12,879 nt of DNA, from the NCBI GenBank assembly GCA_018667995.1, contig JABIQT010000776.1, forward strand, positions 1 to 12,879, given 5' to 3'. The first letter of the stretch is position 1; each line of letters opens with the position of its first letter. This stretch comes from Candidatus Latescibacterota bacterium (lineage in GTDB: Bacteria; JAAXHH01; JABIQT01). The position numbers were made by a program, and so were the translations under genes. Shown here one piece after another: positions 1 to 7,014 of the stretch. The notes under the pieces were generated by a model that did not search any database, was not told the DNA's origin, and saw only the letters and a program-made list of their open reading frames with translations.

Positions 1-2
1 CC

Positions 3-440
3 GATGTACGCCGTGCGATCCTTGATGCCTTCACTGATCCGTATTTTGAGGTCAGGTCGGCTGCGGCCCAAGCGGCCGCCATGCTTGCAGACCAATTCGA
101 AGCTGACGATCATTTCACGGAGGCATTGCTTTCTCTGACCGAAGACTCGAGCTTCGAAGTTGTAGTCGAGGCAATTCGTGCACTGGGAAAAACCAGTATG
201 ACTTCCTTCATTCCCCAGATTAGGCGCTTTTATCTGAATACCAACTGGAAGATCCGTGAAGCGATTCTTCTGGCAATGGCCGACCTCACAAGGCGCGGAA
301 TAATCACAGATTTCGAGCTGATACGGACAGAAATGGCGAGCATGTTGATAACCTGCGTGGATTTCCAACCGATATTCCCCATCAAGAGAGCCTTGAATGA
401 GCTGGCCAACCTCATTAATCAGCCGGTAGGACGAATCTGA
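3..440 (+). CDS. HEAT-repeat protein, C-terminal part (5' end outside window)
   Basis: The reading frame is open from the first bases of the window, so this is the C-terminal ~145 residues of a longer protein. The visible part is a run of short paired helices of HEAT/PBS-lyase type. Units such as DVRRAILDAF-DPYFEVRSAAA, then SSFEVVVEAIRALG, then NWKIREAILLAMADL each carry the typical D/N-x-x-V/I-R-x-A-A pattern. Such alpha-solenoids usually bind partner proteins, and no catalytic residues are visible. The last ~45 residues are helical but less repeat-like. An internal ATG at 81 could be a start, but the repeat pattern continues upstream of it, so I treat the gene as truncated by the window. 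The stop codon is followed after one base by the ATG of the MraY-like gene, suggesting one transcript. The specific function cannot be told. Confidence 0.75.
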   Translation, partial: DVRRAILDAFTDPYFEVRSAAAQAAAMLADQFEADDHFTEALLSLTEDSSFEVVVEAIRALGKTSMTSFIPQIRRFYLNTNWKIREAILLAMADLTRRGIITDFELIRTEMASMLITCVDFQPIFPIKRALNELANLINQPVGRI

Positions 441-441
441 C

Positions 442-1551
442 ATGCTCTATCATCTAGCTACATATCTGTTCGACACAGTTGGCGAGCTGTCCTTTCTCAG
501 ACTGTTCCAGTACCTGAGTGTCCGTGCAATTGCAGCAGCGCTGACAGCCTTTGCCGTGACGCTGATCTTCGGGGAATCATTCATTCGCATTCTATATATC
601 AAAGGAATTCGAGACATTCCGCGGGTATTTTCATCGATCTCAACTGCTTCAAAATCGGGAACGCCGCAGATGGGAGGATTGTTGATAATTCTCGCCATCT
701 TCACAAGCACACTGCTCTGGTGCGACCTGCTCAATCGCTTTGCGCTCGTTTTCTTCTTGGCTTTGATATGGTTCACTGTATTGGGCGGCATTGATGACTA
801 CCGGGTACTCAAGAATCAAAACAGTGACCGCGGGTTGTCGCAAAGGATCAAACTGTTCTGGCAAGTAGGTTACAGCGTGATCCTGGGTATCATTTTCCTC
901 ACGCCGGAAATCTCTCCGGTGACGTCAGAGATCTCGACGGAACTCTACATTCCCTTCCTGAAGTCACCTGTCATCAACCTTGGATGGTGGTATCTTCCTT
1001 TCATCGTATTCGTCATCGTAGCTATCACCAACTCAGTGAATTTTGCCGATGGACTTGACGGACTGGCAATTGTCCCTGTGTCATTCGCAATAGCGGTATA
1101 CGGTATCTTTGCCTATGTAATTGGCAATGCGATTTACTCAGACTACTTACAGTTTTTCTACCTCCCTGGCAGTGGCGAGCTGGCGGTGATCGCCTCTGCC
1201 ATTTTTGGAGCCAGCCTCGGTTTCCTCTGGTACAATGCATATCCGGCCCAGGTGTTCATGGGAGACGTAGGGTCGATGACCCTGGGCGGCATAATCGGCA
1301 CAATGGCCGTATTGCTCAAACAGGAGTTCCTCTTCCTGATCATCGGAGGCGTGTTTGTCATTGAGGCATTCTCCGTGCTAATACAGGAAAAGATAGGTAT
1401 CAATTGGCTTGGTCGCAGGATCTTCTATATAGCACCTATTCACAGCGCGTTCCAGCACAGTGGAGTGGGTGAAACTAAGGTCGTTATCCGTTTCTGGATA
1501 ATAGCCGGCATTTTGGCTCTCATCGGACTATCAACCCTCAAGATAAGGTGA
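442..1551 (+). CDS. mraY: MraY-family phospho-N-acetylmuramoyl-pentapeptide transferase (divergent)
   Basis: This polytopic membrane protein (369 aa; E. coli MraY is 360) belongs to the polyprenyl-phosphate phospho-sugar transferase family. MraY moves phospho-MurNAc-pentapeptide from UDP to undecaprenyl phosphate, making lipid I for peptidoglycan at the inner face of the membrane. Family motifs seen: KSGTPQMGG (71-79), Asp pair GGIDDY (115-120), NFADGLDGLA (200-209), NAYPAQVFMGDVGS with Asp275 (265-278), and the C-terminal RFWIIAG-LIGLSTLKIR stretch typical of MraY rather than WecA/TagO. About ten hydrophobic segments are present. Two features are odd. The DGPxxH motif usually just before K-x-GTP is absent, and the PIHHHF motif reads PIHSAF (332-337), keeping only the first His. 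It begins one base after the HEAT gene, with a weak AGGA 10 bases upstream. It lies outside any mur/fts (dcw) cluster, so it may be the sole MraY of a divergent lineage or a paralogue with another UDP-sugar substrate. Confidence 0.82.
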   Translation: MLYHLATYLFDTVGELSFLRLFQYLSVRAIAAALTAFAVTLIFGESFIRILYIKGIRDIPRVFSSISTASKSGTPQMGGLLIILAIFTSTLLWCDLLNRFALVFFLALIWFTVLGGIDDYRVLKNQNSDRGLSQRIKLFWQVGYSVILGIIFLTPEISPVTSEISTELYIPFLKSPVINLGWWYLPFIVFVIVAITNSVNFADGLDGLAIVPVSFAIAVYGIFAYVIGNAIYSDYLQFFYLPGSGELAVIASAIFGASLGFLWYNAYPAQVFMGDVGSMTLGGIIGTMAVLLKQEFLFLIIGGVFVIEAFSVLIQEKIGINWLGRRIFYIAPIHSAFQHSGVGETKVVIRFWIIAGILALIGLSTLKIR

Positions 1552-1620
1552 TTGCCATGGACACTTCAGTCCTCTCATGATAGTATGCCGGCTGGGTAAT
1601 CTGACCGTACGGAGATCACA

Positions 1621-2715
1621 ATGATCCATTTCGAATACACCAAATGGATACCCGAATCCAACTCTAGGCAGGATCGGTTTGAGGAGTTGATTGGGATGTT
1701 CAATTATATCATGATTCAGACTAGTGGTGATGTAGAAGAAGCACTTGACTGGATGAAATTCTTGGACAACAGGTATGGAGTCTTCGGTGATGAAACGAAC
1801 TACGAGGAATTTCTGCGGGAACTGGAAGAACAGGGCCTCATAAAGCGCGACAAAACGGCGTTCGTGTTGACAGACAAAGGCGGCCGAAGAATCCGCGAAG
1901 ATTCCCTGAAACAGATTTTTACCTCGCTCAAAAAAGGATTAGCCGGTGGACACGACACACCTTTTGAAGGTGATGGCATTGAACGTTTAGGCGAAACGCG
2001 GCCCTACCGTTTTGGAGACCATACCTCCAACATCGATTTTACTGCCACCATCGGGAATTCGATCCGGCGTGACGGATTCAACATGAACATACATGAAGAT
2101 GACTTTGAAGTTTACGAGGTGGAGCACTCAACGTCCTGCGCGACAGTTATGCTGCTGGATATCAGTCACAGCATGATCCTTTACGGGGAGGATCGAATCT
2201 CCCCAGCTAAACGAGTCGCCCTTGCACTGGCCGAATTGATAATCAAAAAGTACCCGAAGGACGAGTTACACTTGGTCCTTTTCGGCGACGATGCCAGACA
2301 GGTCAACATCGAAGATCTGCCCTTCGTCTCAGTCGGGCCATATCACACCAACACCAAGGCAGGCCTACAAGTTGCGCGAAACATTCTGCGTCGGACCAAG
2401 AATGCTAACAGGCAGGTTTTCATGATTACTGACGGTAAACCGTCTGCGATATATGATCGCGATGGAGGCTTGTATCTGAATTCTTTCGGGCTTGATCCCA
2501 AGATCGTGAATCGGACGTTGGATGAAGCAATAGCATGCCGCCGCGAGAAAATAACCATCAGTACGTTCATGGTTACGGAGGATCCATATCTCGTAGGGTT
2601 TGTAGAGAAAATGACTGAAATGAACAAAGGACGAGCATACTATTCTTCACTCGACAACCTGGGCGAGTACATATTCGTAGACTACGTGAGGAACAGGAAA
2701 GGTAAGCTTAGCTAA
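1621..2715 (+). CDS. VWA-domain protein of the MoxR/Mg-chelatase-partner type
   Basis: A soluble 364-residue protein with no signal peptide. The N-terminal third (about 10-100) is helical and contains a winged-helix-like patch ending LTDKGGRRI. A linker with the family signature ERLGETRPYRFGD (121-133) follows, then a von Willebrand factor A domain from about 172. The metal-binding (MIDAS) site looks complete: D180-I-S182-H-S184, Thr at 243/245 in YHTNTKAG, and D271 in ITDGKPS. The C-terminus FVEKM-NKGRAYY-LGEYIFVDYVRNR resembles, from memory, the Mycobacterium Rv0959 group. Those proteins are encoded with a Mg-chelatase/MoxR-like AAA+ ATPase and are thought to deliver or remodel clients for it. 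No such ATPase is in this window. It starts 69 bases after the MraY gene with GGAG six bases before the ATG, and is probably in the same operon. Fold and metal site are firm; the cellular role is inference. Confidence 0.85.
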   Translation: MIHFEYTKWIPESNSRQDRFEELIGMFNYIMIQTSGDVEEALDWMKFLDNRYGVFGDETNYEEFLRELEEQGLIKRDKTAFVLTDKGGRRIREDSLKQIFTSLKKGLAGGHDTPFEGDGIERLGETRPYRFGDHTSNIDFTATIGNSIRRDGFNMNIHEDDFEVYEVEHSTSCATVMLLDISHSMILYGEDRISPAKRVALALAELIIKKYPKDELHLVLFGDDARQVNIEDLPFVSVGPYHTNTKAGLQVARNILRRTKNANRQVFMITDGKPSAIYDRDGGLYLNSFGLDPKIVNRTLDEAIACRREKITISTFMVTEDPYLVGFVEKMTEMNKGRAYYSSLDNLGEYIFVDYVRNRKGKLS

Positions 2716-2731
2716 CACTGCCCAGTGAGCC

Positions 2732-2764
2732 CCGGTGGGAGAGAAAAATGCACCCCCCCACCGG
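2732..2764. terminator. Hairpin between convergent VWA and aminotransferase genes
   Basis: CCGGTGGG (2732-2739) pairs exactly with CCCACCGG (2757-2764), giving an 8-bp GC-rich stem with a 17-base loop. It lies 16 bases after the VWA stop and just beyond the end of the convergent aminotransferase gene. A small CACTG-CC-CAGTG palindrome sits beside it at 2716-2727. Neither side has a good T run, so termination in either direction is plausible from position but not proven. Confidence 0.4.
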
Positions 2765-2769
2765 TTCAC

Positions 2770-3945
2770 TTACACGCCTTTTGACATCACTTCTTTCATT
2801 ACTTCGATCAGAATCTCATTCTCCGTATGCGTGCCCGTCGAAATTCGGATATAGTTATCCATTCCAAATGCCTGACGGATCAGCACTTTCCGGGCTGCCA
2901 ATTCCTGTATAAATGGCTCCGTATTACGTCCCATATCTGCAATGACAAAGATGGTCTCAGTTTTAACGGGCTTTAAGCCCAATTCTGTCAGGGCTTGGTA
3001 CAAGTACTCTTTCTCGCGGGATACATGCGTGCGCACGTCCTGCAGGTGTTGACGATCTCCGAGTGCCGCAATGGATGCCACATCACCAAGAACGCTCCTA
3101 CCTAGCCACCCCAAAAGATGCGGTCTGACGCGCGATATCAGCTCCGGATGACCGATTCCGTATCCCACACGCATACCACCTAATCCAAAGGCTTTCGACA
3201 TGGTACGCGCCACAAAGAGATTTTTTCGTGTCTTAGTCAATCCAACCATATTCCGATACGATGTATCGCCAACAAAGTGAATGTATGCCTCATCCACACA
3301 GACGATAACGCTCTCCGGTACGGAATCGAGAAAGGCAACCAGATCCGTATACGGAATCAGCTGGCCTGTGGGATTGTTCGGATTCGTAAAAATCACGATG
3401 CGCGTCTCGGAATTAACGGCATCTTTGACAGTATTGAGGTCCGTCTGTAGATCTTCTGTCAACGGTATTCGAATTGGTTCACGGCCTAAGGTCGATGCGA
3501 CACCAGAAACCGCACCATATCCGGGTACTGGTTCGATGACATTTCCGCCATCAATCATAGCTAGCATTCCAATGGCCTTCAGTATCTCGGTCGACCCAAC
3601 GCCGGTAGCAACCATATCTATTGAAATGCCATCATTGACATGGTATTTTGCGATCGCTTCGTGCAGGACTGGCTCCCGAGGCGGATATCTATTGAGCGAG
3701 AACATCTTATGGGCAACCGCTTCAATGGCGTGAGGCGAAGCTCCAAGAGGATTCTCATTGATAGATAGCTGCACCAATTCAGGATCGTCAATTCCAACAC
3801 CATTGACGCTGCGCCCAACAGGTACCGCCAGCATAGCAGCGGCACTCTCCCACGACCCGGTGCTGGCAATGGCCGTCATGCCACCAGCCAGGGCGGTCTT
3901 CATGAATCTTCGTCGCGATAATTCTTGATTGGTAATTCGCACCAT
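2770..3945 (-). CDS. Tat-signal PLP aminotransferase, HisC-like
   Basis: A 391-residue class I/II (fold type I) PLP aminotransferase closest to histidinol-phosphate aminotransferase. HisC-type hallmarks are SINENPLG near 61-68, NPNNPTG (188-194), DEAY (218-221), the Schiff-base lysine K251 in TMSKAFGLGGMRVGY, and R367 in YIRIS for the substrate carboxylate. Unusually it has an N-terminal SRRRFMK (10-16), matching the twin-arginine consensus S-R-R-x-F-L-K. A weakly hydrophobic Ala/Gly-rich segment follows to about residue 42. The Tat system exports folded, cofactor-loaded proteins, so this enzyme is probably periplasmic, unlike biosynthetic HisC. The start at 3945 is chosen because AAGGAG lies three bases upstream; an in-frame TTG at 4041 has no ribosome site and gives a meaningless leader. 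No other his gene is nearby. The substrate could be histidinol phosphate, an aromatic or another amino acid. Confidence 0.82.
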   Translation of the reverse strand: MVRITNQELSRRRFMKTALAGGMTAIASTGSWESAAAMLAVPVGRSVNGVGIDDPELVQLSINENPLGASPHAIEAVAHKMFSLNRYPPREPVLHEAIAKYHVNDGISIDMVATGVGSTEILKAIGMLAMIDGGNVIEPVPGYGAVSGVASTLGREPIRIPLTEDLQTDLNTVKDAVNSETRIVIFTNPNNPTGQLIPYTDLVAFLDSVPESVIVCVDEAYIHFVGDTSYRNMVGLTKTRKNLFVARTMSKAFGLGGMRVGYGIGHPELISRVRPHLLGWLGRSVLGDVASIAALGDRQHLQDVRTHVSREKEYLYQALTELGLKPVKTETIFVIADMGRNTEPFIQELAARKVLIRQAFGMDNYIRISTGTHTENEILIEVMKEVMSKGV

Positions 3946-3948
3946 CAG

Positions 3949-3954
3949 CTCCTT
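3949..3954 (-). promoter_or_regulatory. Ribosome binding site that fixes the aminotransferase start
   Basis: AAGGAG on the minus strand lies three bases before the ATG at 3945. The spacing is short but the match is strong. It favours this start over the in-frame TTG at 4041 and places the SRRRFMK Tat motif at residues 10-16. Confidence 0.65.
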
Positions 3955-4052
3955 GAATTCGGTGAATATTGTCCATCGAGATGTAGAGAATATACAGCTT
4001 TGAAGGTAGCCACAAATGAAATATGATCGGAAACGTTCCAATCAGAAACTGC

Positions 4053-4081
4053 TTGACAATAAAGCAAGGTAATCGTTAGAC
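4053..4081 (+). promoter_or_regulatory. Candidate sigma-70-like promoter for the lipoprotein gene
   Basis: A perfect TTGACA (4053-4058) is followed 17 bases later by TTAGAC (4076-4081), a poor -10 match. It lies about 60 bases upstream of the lipoprotein start, inside the 194-base divergent region shared with the aminotransferase gene. The -35 match is good but the pair as a whole is weak. Confidence 0.3.
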
Positions 4082-4127
4082 TCTGACACGTAATACCAAT
4101 GATGTGTATTTAAATACAACACAGTGT

Positions 4128-4133
4128 GAGGGG
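4128..4133 (+). promoter_or_regulatory. Ribosome binding site deciding the lipoprotein start
   Basis: GAGGGG ends six bases before the ATG at 4140. This supports that start over an in-frame ATG at 4104, which would put twelve polar residues ahead of the signal peptide. Confidence 0.65.
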
Positions 4134-4139
4134 CTTTAC

Positions 4140-4451
4140 ATGAGACGCGCCATCCGCCTGGTACAACTGGGAACCATAATCGCCGGTGCTGTCTGGTTCA
4201 CAGGCTGTGGCGGCAGTAATGCAAAGAGAGATCTACTGTCTATTGAGCTTGAAGCGCAACAACAACAGGTGATTCAACTAAGAGCATTGGCCGACACGCT
4301 TTCAAATACACGGACCCAGACCCTTGATGATTTGCAGAATATGATGGAACTCAACAATATGAGTTCAGAGCAGATCACTGTCTTGGAAGACAAAGAGGCC
4401 CCAACGGGCGGTAGTATCATTGACGCTCTGAAGAGACTTTGGCCGTTCTAG
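4140..4451 (+). CDS. Small coiled-coil lipoprotein, function unknown
   Basis: A 103-residue protein. Residues 1-22 form a lipoprotein signal peptide: MRR, a hydrophobic stretch, then FTGC with Cys23 as the likely lipidated residue. The -3 position is Phe instead of the preferred Leu, so the lipobox is slightly off consensus. Gly follows Cys, with no Asp at +2 to signal inner-membrane retention, so outer-membrane placement is likely in a diderm. After a short GGSNAK linker, residues 29-84 are helical and Gln/Leu-rich with heptad-like spacing (LLSIELEAQQQQVIQLRALAD), suggesting a coiled coil, perhaps oligomeric. A Pro/Gly break is followed by an amphipathic tail, IIDALKRLWPF. It resembles small Lpp-like envelope proteins in layout only; I do not recognise the family. 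It is transcribed divergently from the Tat aminotransferase gene and ends at a strong terminator. Confidence 0.72.
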   Translation: MRRAIRLVQLGTIIAGAVWFTGCGGSNAKRDLLSIELEAQQQQVIQLRALADTLSNTRTQTLDDLQNMMELNNMSSEQITVLEDKEAPTGGSIIDALKRLWPF

Positions 4452-4489
4452 CATTGGTTGCTGCACCGTTGATTGCTCGATCCAATCAC

Positions 4490-4525
4490 AAAAGGCCGGG
4501 AACGCATATGCGTTCCCGGCCTTTT
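4490..4525. terminator. Two-way intrinsic terminator, perfect 36-bp inverted repeat
   Basis: AAAAGGCCGGGAACGCAT is followed at once by its exact reverse complement, centred between 4507 and 4508. Transcribed in either direction it gives a GC-rich stem of about 16 bp with a tiny loop, flanked by A4 and T4 (TTTTGTCTGTTT follows on the plus strand). It lies 38 bases after the lipoprotein stop and 20 bases after the rplQ stop, between the two convergent genes. It should therefore terminate both the lipoprotein transcript and the ribosomal-protein operon. Confidence 0.88.
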
Positions 4526-4545
4526 GTCTGTTTACTCAATCTCGG

Positions 4546-5181
4546 TTAGCTCTTCTTGTCGGGTTCCTCAGATTGTGTCTCCTCCTCATCTGCATTCCCC
4601 CCGGTCTCAGCGGGGCGGTCGGCCTCAGCTGCTCCACCGGAACCCGCATCGTTGTCACCTGTCGGCGCGGCCTCAACTTCTTCTGGAGTGTCCGCTATCT
4701 CCTCCACTACAGCTTCTTCGACCGCAGGTTCCTCGGCAACCGGAGCCGGGGCAGCAACTTTCCGGGTACGTTTCCGCTTAGGCTTTGATTCCGGCTCCAC
4801 CTTTGCCTCATCCTCTTCCACCACAGTATTATCAACGAGCTCAAGTATTGAGATTTCAGCTGCATCTCCCTGGCGCTGGCCGACGTGGATAATTCGCGTA
4901 TATCCACCTGGTCTATCAGAGAACCTTGGTGCGATGATGTCGAACAACTTGGCTACTACCGTCCGGTCCCGAACGGTCTTCAATACTTGGCGGCGAGCGT
5001 GAAGGTCGCCTTTCTTAGCGACAGTGATCAGTCGCTCGACAACACTTCGTGCTTCTTTGGCCTTCGCGGTAGTAGTTTTGACCTTTTCCCGCTCGAGTAC
5101 GGCCGTTGCCAGATTCGCCAGCATCGCTTTCCTGTGACTGGCATTTCTGCCGAGACCTCGGCCCTGTTTACGATGTCGCAT
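4546..5181 (-). CDS. rplQ: 50S ribosomal protein L17 with long charged C-terminal tail
   Basis: Residues 1-117 are a normal L17: start MRHRKQGRGLGR, middle VVERLITVAKKGDLHARRQ, and FDIIAPRFSDRPGGYTRI near 80-97. L17 is a large-subunit protein near the peptide exit tunnel. The protein is 211 residues, against 127 in E. coli. The extra ~94 residues begin with acidic VEEDEAK, go through a basic KPKRKRTRK patch (133-141), then become a low-complexity Glu/Ala/Pro/Gly tail ending in EEPDKKS. The tail is probably disordered and exposed on the ribosome. Similar tails occur in some FCB-group bacteria. The start is the ATG at 5181, with AGGAG six bases upstream; the in-frame TTG just before it is too close to that site. 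It is the last gene of the operon, 63 bases after rpoA and 20 bases before the terminator. Confidence 0.95.
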   Translation of the reverse strand: MRHRKQGRGLGRNASHRKAMLANLATAVLEREKVKTTTAKAKEARSVVERLITVAKKGDLHARRQVLKTVRDRTVVAKLFDIIAPRFSDRPGGYTRIIHVGQRQGDAAEISILELVDNTVVEEDEAKVEPESKPKRKRTRKVAAPAPVAEEPAVEEAVVEEIADTPEEVEAAPTGDNDAGSGGAAEADRPAETGGNADEEETQSEEPDKKS

Positions 5182-5244
5182 CAATCACTCCTGTTCAACA
5201 CATTACGGCACAAACGGATTCTACCTGAGCACTCTCACAGAAAA

Positions 5245-6228
5245 CTACGCGTCCGCATCTGCCAGGTAAGAATCTACGTCCATTCCAAATCCAAGGCTCA
5301 ATTCGCCCAATATTTGATTCAATTCGGTCAGAGACTTTCGGCCAAAATTCCGATACTTGAGCATCTCGGCCTCGCTCTTCTGTACTAGATCAGCTAGCGT
5401 CTTTATCTCTGCAGCACGAAGGCAGTTGCTCGAACGTACGGACAATTCCAACTCCTCAACATTCATCCGCAGGAGGCTTCTAACGCGCTCAAATTCCTCG
5501 TCCACCTCTTCTTCAGGTTCCTGGATGACATCCTCATCAATCGAAATAAAGAGCTGCAGATGATTCTTGAGAATCTGAGCTGCAGAGGATAATCCGTCCT
5601 GAGGATTGGTACTACCGTCGGTCCAGATCTCTATAACGAGCCGATCATAGTCCGTGCGCTGTCCCACTCGAGTATTCTCAACCCTGAAGTTAACACGCGT
5701 AACCGGAGAGAATCTCGAATCCATTGGTATTACACCTATAGGCTGTGCCTGATCCTTGTTTTGGTCCGCAAGTACATATCCACGGCCCGTATCTACATAA
5801 ATGTCCATCCTCAAATGCCCACCTTCATCCAGCGTGGCTATATGTAGATCCGGATTCAGGATTTCAATATCTGCATCGGTTTGAATATCGATGGCGCTGA
5901 TTTCCCCTTTTCCTTCTGCTTCCAGGGAGAGTACCTTCGGCTCATCCGCATGCGCAATCAGCCTTAATTCCTTAAGGTTGAGGATGACCTCTGTCACATC
6001 TTCAACCAGACTCGGCATTGTAGTAAATTCGTGCGACACTCCATCAATACGGACAGCAACAACAGCCGTGCCTGGAAGGGAAGAAAGCAGGACACGACGA
6101 AGCGCGTTACCTACAGTTGTCCCAAAACCACGCTCGAGTGGCTCAATTGTAAACTGACCGTAGCTGTTTGTTAGACTTTCCTCGTCTACACTCACGCCTT
6201 TCGGCATCTGGAAATTCTTTAATTTCAT
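5245..6228 (-). CDS. rpoA: DNA-directed RNA polymerase subunit alpha
   Basis: 327 residues (E. coli 329), with both domains present. The N-terminal dimerisation and assembly domain (about 1-230) contains the FGTTVGNALRRVLLSSLPG signature near 35-53. The acidic linker EEEVDEEFE (239-247) leads to the C-terminal domain, whose SVRSSNCL (263-270) places Arg265 and Asn268 at the same numbers as the E. coli UP-element contact residues. FGRKSLTELNQIL (295-307) is the second DNA/activator-contact helix region. The intact CTD implies normal promoter-element and activator recognition. The ATG at 6228 is preceded by GAAGGT, and the gene lies 81 bases after rpsD, the usual alpha-operon place. Nothing odd was seen. 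Confidence 0.97.
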   Translation of the reverse strand: MKLKNFQMPKGVSVDEESLTNSYGQFTIEPLERGFGTTVGNALRRVLLSSLPGTAVVAVRIDGVSHEFTTMPSLVEDVTEVILNLKELRLIAHADEPKVLSLEAEGKGEISAIDIQTDADIEILNPDLHIATLDEGGHLRMDIYVDTGRGYVLADQNKDQAQPIGVIPMDSRFSPVTRVNFRVENTRVGQRTDYDRLVIEIWTDGSTNPQDGLSSAAQILKNHLQLFISIDEDVIQEPEEEVDEEFERVRSLLRMNVEELELSVRSSNCLRAAEIKTLADLVQKSEAEMLKYRNFGRKSLTELNQILGELSLGFGMDVDSYLADADA

Positions 6229-6309
6229 ACCTTCAACGCCCCCTGAGATCGCTCATTCTATGGTCGGAAACCGGCAGAATGGGATAGTACTACTCTTGGA
6301 TCGTATTTA

Positions 6310-6939
6310 CTATTTCGAGTACAGCTCAATAATCAACTGTTCCTGTACCGGTGTCGGAATATTCTCGCGGTCCGGCATTTCCAGCAGATTCCCGGTAAGC
6401 GTTGTCTTATCAAGATCTAACCACGGGACTGCCGGCCGTTGACTGGCTGCGCTCAACGAAGAATGAATACAATCAAGTTGACGGCTGCCTTCCTTCACCT
6501 GAATGACGTCCCCTACGCGGGCCACATATGATGGTATGTTAACCATCTTGTTGTTCACCAAGATATGGCGATGTAATACCAACTGTCTTGCGGCCTTCCG
6601 GGAAGGAGCCAATCCTAATCTATAGACGATATTATCAAGTCTTGTTTCAAGCGCCTGAAGCAGTCCCTTGCCTGTTTCACCCTGAGTGCGGGCAGCCTTT
6701 TCAAAGTAGTTCCGAAATTGCTTCTCCCCGACGCCATATGTCTTCCGGGTCTTTTGCTTCTCCCTAAGACGAATACCGTACTCCGTGGGTTTCCTGCGCC
6801 CCGTAGCACCGTGCTGGCCCGGCGGAACACCTCTCCGGTCTACTGCACATTTTTCTGAAAAGCACCGATCTCCTTTGAGAAAGAGTTTCATCCCTTCTCG
6901 CCGGCAGATTCGGCAGTTAGCATCCTTATACCGAGACAT
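6310..6939 (-). CDS. rpsD: 30S ribosomal protein S4 (zinc-binding form)
   Basis: 209 residues (E. coli 206). S4 nucleates 30S assembly by binding the 5' domain of 16S rRNA, and in several bacteria represses its own operon. Four cysteines at 9, 12, 26 and 31 (C-x2-C-x13-C-x4-C) form the zinc site of the Cys-containing S4 type. PPGQHG (39-44) follows, and the S4 RNA-binding domain lies around [25 protein letters not shown] (96-120). The C-terminal [18 protein letters not shown] end is typical. AGGAG lies five bases before the ATG. Classical Bacteroidota usually carry a Cys-free S4, so this argues against a core Bacteroidota host. Confidence 0.97.
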   Translation of the reverse strand: MSRYKDANCRICRREGMKLFLKGDRCFSEKCAVDRRGVPPGQHGATGRRKPTEYGIRLREKQKTRKTYGVGEKQFRNYFEKAARTQGETGKGLLQALETRLDNIVYRLGLAPSRKAARQLVLHRHILVNNKMVNIPSYVARVGDVIQVKEGSRQLDCIHSSLSAASQRPAVPWLDLDKTTLTGNLLEMPDRENIPTPVQEQLIIELYSK

Positions 6940-7014
6940 ATATTCTCCTGCACCTTTTTGGTTTCTATATCGGAGGTACCGAATTGTTCAGTACCCAATG
7001 AGCCAGCCCCGCAA

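Noticed and set aside
3281-3733. 150-codon plus-strand frame inside the aminotransferase gene
   Set aside because: It is antisense to conserved aminotransferase motifs, with no ribosome site and no known fold.
3946-4041. N-terminal 32-residue extension of the aminotransferase (TTG start)
   Set aside because: There is no ribosome site upstream of the TTG, and it would bury the Tat motif; AAGGAG before the ATG at 3945 fits better.
4556-5002. 148-codon Ser-rich plus-strand frame
   Set aside because: It is the antisense shadow of the low-complexity L17 tail; the Ser/Thr/Ala richness comes from the repeated Glu/Ala codons opposite.
4885-5388. 167-codon plus-strand open frame across the rplQ-rpoA junction
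   Set aside because: It runs antisense to rplQ and rpoA, has no ribosome site or recognisable domain, and its composition mirrors the opposite strand.
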